From: Acidobacteriota bacterium
GTDB taxonomy: Bacteria; Acidobacteriota; Holophagae; Acanthopleuribacterales; Acanthopleuribacteraceae
Length of the DNA stretch: 64,000 nt
Direction of reading: 5' to 3'
Assembly (NCBI GenBank): GCA_030066195.1
Contig: JASJCB010000037.1
Coordinates: forward strand, 1 to 64,000
Part shown: positions 60,199-64,000 of the stretch, in pieces
Numbering within the stretch: position 1 is the first letter of the stretch
Layout: each line of letters begins with the position of its first letter
Position numbers and translations under genes: made by a program
Notes under the pieces: generated by a model
Told to the model about the DNA's origin: nothing
The model's input: the letters and a program-made list of their open reading frames with translations, nothing else
Database searches by the model: none

Positions 60199-62019
60199 AT
60201 GAATATTGCCCGGCACATCAACACCGCGGCCGTGGAGACACCGGATCGAACGGCGGTTTTTTTCGGCGATAGTGTGATCACTTACGGCGCTCTGAACCGC
60301 ATGAGCGATCAAATGGCCGCGCGGTTACAGCAAAGAGGATTGGGTCGGGGAGCCAGGGTCGCGCTGTTCCTGCCCAATGGACCCGGGTTTATCGCGGCCT
60401 ATTTGGGTATTCTGAAAGCGGGTATGGTGGCTGTTTCCATCAATCCAACCGCCAAACCCGCCGAGGTTGACTTCATTCTAACAGACTGTGGTGCGGCCGC
60501 CCTGCTGACGGCAAACCGGCCGGGAGCCATGGTATCCGATGTTCCACCTACGCCGGCCTGGGTTCATGTAGTTGACGAAAAAACGTTAGCCGGGGGACCC
60601 GTTCCCGATTTTGAAATGACCCATGTGTCGGATGATGAGGCAGCCTCCATTCTGTATACATCGGGGACAACGGGGCGACCCAAGGGCGTGGTCTTGACAC
60701 ATGGTAACCTGGCAGCCAATAAAAGCGCCTTCAGCAATTGCCTGACTCTGGGCTCCGCCGACAAGGCGCTGTTATTTTTGCCGCTTACCCATGCGTACGG
60801 TCAGAATGCCGTGCTGCAACCTTGCCTGGAAGCCCGCGCATCGATCGTTCTGCAAAACGGTTTCCAACCGGCCGACGCCGTCCGGGCCGTCGCCGATCAT
60901 CGAGTCAGCCTGTTCTTCGGCGTGCCCGTTCACTTCATCGGGTTGCTCGGAAGAAAACCCGGAAACCTATCCTCGTTACGCTTGTGCTTCTCCGCCGCCT
61001 CCACGCTTCCCGCGGAAATTGCCGACCGATGGCGCGCCTTGACCGGCTGCTCCATCGTGCAGGGTTACGGCATGACCGAAAGTACCGCCCTGTGCACCTA
61101 TAACAAAAGACCCGAATCCAAACCGGAATCGGTAGGCACGGCCATGCAGGGAATGGAGGTACGCATTGTCGATCCTGAAAGCGGTGCGCTTTGCCGGCCG
61201 GGCGCCCCGGGCGAGTTGATCTACCGCGGCGCCTATGTCATGAAGAATTATTGGGGCCGTGAAGAGGAAACCGCCGGGGCGATCGTAGACGGTTGGTTTC
61301 ATTCCGGCGATCTGGCAACCATGGATGAGGACGGCGATTGTTTTATCGTGGATCGCTTGAAAGACGTGATCGATGTGGGCGGCCTCAAGGTTTTCCCGGC
61401 GGAAGTAGAAAATGTCCTGTACCAACATCCCGCCGTGGCCGAGGCGGCCGTTTTCGGTCTGCCGGATACCGGTTTCGGTGAGGCGGTAGGAGCCGTGGTT
61501 GTACCCGTCCGGAATCGGCAGGTAACGGTCGGCGAACTTTCGGCGTTCGCGCGGCAGCGTTTGGAAGAGTACAAGGCGCCCGCTCATATCGACCTGGTGG
61601 ACACCATCCTCAAAAACCCGACCGGCAAAGTACTCAAGCATGTGCTGCGGAAGGTGAATCCACCGACAACCGCGAACCGTCATATCATTGCAAACTGGAT
61701 CACCGAATGGATACTGGCGCTGCCGGAATGTCCTCCGCCTCCCTTTCCCCCGGAGGCTAACTGGAAACAACTCCTGCCCGATTCCCAGATCCTTATCCAA
61801 CTTGCCGGAGACCTTTCCTTCCGCTTGGATAGGAAGGTCTCACCCTCCTTATTCTGGGAGTATTCCACCATCGACTCCCTGGCCCGATATCTTGCCGAGA
61901 CTCCGACCGTGCAGGAAACGTCCCAAGGCGATGAACCGACCCCAAAAACCGGGACCACGGAAGCCTTGATCGCGGCCCTGGAAGATGCTGTCGCAAATTC
62001 TGGGAAGGGGGAGAGTTGA
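60199..62019 (+). CDS. acyl-activating enzyme with C-terminal carrier-like domain
   Basis: A 606-residue ANL-superfamily adenylating enzyme. Adenylation motif ILYTSGTTGRPKGVVLTHG (about 151-169), GYGMTEST, GWFHSGDL, DRLKDVIDVGG and the catalytic Lys in PTGKVLK (Lys477) are intact. Residues about 515-590 look like an acyl carrier domain (PDSQILIQL with a possible phosphopantetheine Ser, then FWEYSTIDSLARYLAE), although the usual GxDSL motif is altered. It would activate a fatty or carboxylic acid as acyl-AMP and load it for the PKS, as FAAL-type starters do. GGGAGG precedes the ATG; the stop overlaps the PKS start (TGATG). Confidence 0.88.
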   Translation: MNIARHINTAAVETPDRTAVFFGDSVITYGALNRMSDQMAARLQQRGLGRGARVALFLPNGPGFIAAYLGILKAGMVAVSINPTAKPAEVDFILTDCGAAALLTANRPGAMVSDVPPTPAWVHVVDEKTLAGGPVPDFEMTHVSDDEAASILYTSGTTGRPKGVVLTHGNLAANKSAFSNCLTLGSADKALLFLPLTHAYGQNAVLQPCLEARASIVLQNGFQPADAVRAVADHRVSLFFGVPVHFIGLLGRKPGNLSSLRLCFSAASTLPAEIADRWRALTGCSIVQGYGMTESTALCTYNKRPESKPESVGTAMQGMEVRIVDPESGALCRPGAPGELIYRGAYVMKNYWGREEETAGAIVDGWFHSGDLATMDEDGDCFIVDRLKDVIDVGGLKVFPAEVENVLYQHPAVAEAAVFGLPDTGFGEAVGAVVVPVRNRQVTVGELSAFARQRLEEYKAPAHIDLVDTILKNPTGKVLKHVLRKVNPPTTANRHIIANWITEWILALPECPPPPFPPEANWKQLLPDSQILIQLAGDLSFRLDRKVSPSLFWEYSTIDSLARYLAETPTVQETSQGDEPTPKTGTTEALIAALEDAVANSGKGES

Positions 62020-64000
62020 TGACGCCCGCTCAAGAAGAACGCGGTCTCCTGAAGAATGCCCTCGAAGAGATCAAACACCTGAAAAGACAGTTGGACCGGC
62101 TTCAGGAGCCCGTGGCGGTAATCGGCATGGCATGCCGGTTTCCAGGCGGCGCGAATACACCTCAACAGTTTTGGCAAAACCTCTGCCGGGGTGAAGACGC
62201 CGTCACCCGCGGGCCGAGCCGGGCGCGCACGATTCCCGGCGAACCTCCGCTGACCGCCTATGGCGCCTATCTCGATGATATCGACGGCTTCGATGCTCGC
62301 TTTTTTGGGATTTCAGCCTTGGAAGCGGCTGAGATCGACCCGCAACACCGGCTCTTGTTGGAAGTCGCCTGGCACGCCTTGGAAGACGCGGGTATCGACC
62401 CGAAGTCGATCGACGGTTCGCCTACAGGCGTCTATGTGGGTCAGTACGCCGATGATTACCCTCAGTTACAACTATACCGCGGGCCGGCCGAAACGGTGCA
62501 AGCCGGTACTTCACTGGGACTGTTGCGCGGGCTGGGCGCGGGTCGAATCGCCCATTGCCTGAATTTGAAAGGGCCGGCTCTGGTAACAGATACTTCCTGT
62601 TCCTCTTCTCTGTCGGCGGTGCATCAGGCGATCATCGATTTGCGACGGGGCGCGTGTTCCCTGGCTCTCGCCGGGGGCGCGAACCTGATCGTTTCCAGTC
62701 GAATGACCCATGGTTTGACCCGGCTGGGCGCCTTGTCTCCGGCCGGACGCTGCAAGGTATTCGACGCGCGTGCGGACGGCTTTGTCCGTGGTGAAGGGGT
62801 GGGACTGGTGGTGCTGAAACGCTTATCGGAAGCGTTGACCGACAACGACCCGATTTATGCCGTGCTCAACCATTCAGTGGCCAACCAGGATGGACGAAGT
62901 AATGGTTTAACCGCACCCAACCCGGTCGCCCAAAAAGAATTGTTGGCTCAAGCCCTCAAAGAAAGCGGAACAGACCCCGAACGCATTACCTATGTAGAAA
63001 CCCACGGTACCGGCACCCTCCTGGGAGACCCCATCGAGACAAACGCCTTGGCCCGGGTCCTCTGTGAAGGGCGCTCACCGGAAAACCCCTTGTACCTGGG
63101 ATCGGTCAAAGCCAATATCGGCCATTTGGAAGCGGCGGCCGGTGTGGCCGGTCTGATCAAAACCATTTTGATGCTGCACCATCGCAAGCTGGTGCCGCAA
63201 CCCCATTTCCGAGAACCCAACCCGCATATCCCCTGGTCAGACTACCCGTTGCGGGTTCCTGACAAGGTCCTGCCATGGCCCGCTTATCATCAGCCCGCCC
63301 TGGCCGGGTTGAGCGCATTCGGTATGACCGGCACCAATGTTCATATTCTGGCATCCGAAGCTCCGTCGGGAACACGCGACCGTCACTCACCGCCGCTGTA
63401 CCGCTTCCAACACCGGCGGTTTTGGCTGAATACCCATGTGGACAGTGAGCTCTCGCCGGTGGAACACCCTCTGCTTGGCCTTCGTCTTGATTTGGCCGCG
63501 GGCCGGACGATTTTTTTCGAGAAGAGGCTGAAGACGGTGCAGCCGGCTTTTTTACAGGATCATCGACTGCTGGGGGAAATTGTTTTTCCAGGGGCGGCCT
63601 TTCTGGAAATGGCGTTGGCGGCAGGCAAATCGGGGCTGGGTTATACAAGGCCCACATTGGCGGATATCACTTTCCTCAGGCCGCTTACCCTGTCCGAGGA
63701 GCAAACCCACGTACTTCAATTAACCCTGGAACCGGACGATGCCGGCGGAGCCGCGGTTCACATTTACAGTCGAAACGACAATGATTGGACGCTTCATATG
63801 AGCGGCCTGATCGAGGCCCCGGTTGAATCGAAGCCCCGGGTTCCAACTTCAAGCCTTATCGAGGGTACAACCGAGGATCATTATCGACGGCTGGATGAAC
63901 TTGGGCTTAATTACGGGCCGGGTTTTCGGGTCATAAAAGGGATTCGGGTACAGGGTGAAGAATGCTGGTGCCGAGTGCGTCCCCCCCAAGAAAACGGGGC
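62019..64000 (+). CDS. type I polyketide synthase, N-terminal part (KS-DH, no AT)
   Basis: The gene runs off the window after 660 codons with no stop. After a 30-residue docking-like coiled start, a ketosynthase (31-445) shows VAVIGMACRFPGG, active-site Cys194 in DTSCSSSLSAVH, His329 in THGTGT and His369 in KANIGHLEAAAG, with normal spacing (135 and 40). A short linker contains the post-acyltransferase motif YRFQHRRFW (about 457-465), then the dehydratase starts at HPLLG (483) with catalytic His515 in FLQDHRLLGEIVFPGAAF. The acyltransferase normally found between KS and this motif is absent (38 residues only), so extender units must be supplied in trans or the module is specialised. Start ATG overlaps the stop of the acyl-activating gene. 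Confidence 0.93.
   Translation, partial: MTPAQEERGLLKNALEEIKHLKRQLDRLQEPVAVIGMACRFPGGANTPQQFWQNLCRGEDAVTRGPSRARTIPGEPPLTAYGAYLDDIDGFDARFFGISALEAAEIDPQHRLLLEVAWHALEDAGIDPKSIDGSPTGVYVGQYADDYPQLQLYRGPAETVQAGTSLGLLRGLGAGRIAHCLNLKGPALVTDTSCSSSLSAVHQAIIDLRRGACSLALAGGANLIVSSRMTHGLTRLGALSPAGRCKVFDARADGFVRGEGVGLVVLKRLSEALTDNDPIYAVLNHSVANQDGRSNGLTAPNPVAQKELLAQALKESGTDPERITYVETHGTGTLLGDPIETNALARVLCEGRSPENPLYLGSVKANIGHLEAAAGVAGLIKTILMLHHRKLVPQPHFREPNPHIPWSDYPLRVPDKVLPWPAYHQPALAGLSAFGMTGTNVHILASEAPSGTRDRHSPPLYRFQHRRFWLNTHVDSELSPVEHPLLGLRLDLAAGRTIFFEKRLKTVQPAFLQDHRLLGEIVFPGAAFLEMALAAGKSGLGYTRPTLADITFLRPLTLSEEQTHVLQLTLEPDDAGGAAVHIYSRNDNDWTLHMSGLIEAPVESKPRVPTSSLIEGTTEDHYRRLDELGLNYGPGFRVIKGIRVQGEECWCRVRPPQENG

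Overview
The window looks like a chromosomal segment from a free-living Gram-negative bacterium of moderately high G+C. It has a TonB-dependent outer-membrane receptor, a lipid A-type UDP-diacylglucosamine phosphatase, an NtrY/NtrC-like pair, a complete Mrp antiporter and a split F-type ATP synthase operon (b', b, delta, alpha, gamma, beta, epsilon, with a and c missing here). Together with large kinase/AAA fusions, a pinensin-like RiPP leader and a type I PKS, this suggests a deep-branching, secondary-metabolite-rich lineage. An Acidobacteriota of the Holophagae/Acanthopleuribacter kind is my best guess; it is inferred from gene style, not proven.

Layout. 0.3-1.5 kb: HAD phosphohydrolase and Lrp regulator. 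1.6-5.4 kb: two tandem secreted proteins with S74-type chaperone tails. 5.6-8.3 kb: NtrC-like regulator and NtrY-like kinase, transcribed divergently from a small seven-cysteine lanthipeptide-like precursor at 8.5 kb. 9.2-12 kb: alanine dehydrogenase-like gene and tyrS. 12.2-16.2 kb: hybrid histidine kinase and SDR. 16.4-16.9 kb: degenerate 42-bp repeat array. 16.9-21.1 kb: TonB receptor, a membrane-anchored unknown and a hotdog thioesterase. 21.5-24 kb: polysaccharide genes (NeuD/PglD-like and CapD/PglF-like). 24.3-24.5 kb: two tRNA-Leu(CAG). 24.6-27.1 kb: hydrolase and HEAT-repeat membrane protein. 27.2-32.7 kb: mrpA-G. 33.2-33.3 kb: phased 43-bp palindrome array. 33.8-40.5 kb: LpxH-like gene and the atp operon. 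40.5-45.4 kb: TrmN6-like methyltransferase, branched-chain amino-acid-type binding lipoprotein, PtsN-like EIIA and ClC channel. 46.3-47.3 kb: Rpn/DUF2887 nuclease gene followed by a separate copy of its C-terminal module. 47.4-50.6 kb: PGM1-type ATP-grasp ligase and an NAD-binding/DUF2867 protein. 51.4-54.5 kb: DyP-type peroxidase with an unknown partner. 54.6-64 kb: 1855-residue kinase/AAA/GAF/AAA protein, acyl-activating enzyme and the start of a PKS.

The right end reads as the start of a biosynthetic cluster. The giant kinase, acyl-AMP ligase and PKS follow each other with gaps of 15 bp and then an overlap. The PKS goes from ketosynthase to dehydratase with no acyltransferase between them. 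Other points of interest are an orphan RiPP precursor behind a palindrome-rich promoter, two copies of an approximately 330-340-bp whole-element palindrome (8.8 and 21.1 kb), helically phased 42-43-bp repeats in several gene-free intervals, and a split Rpn toxin/inhibitor arrangement.
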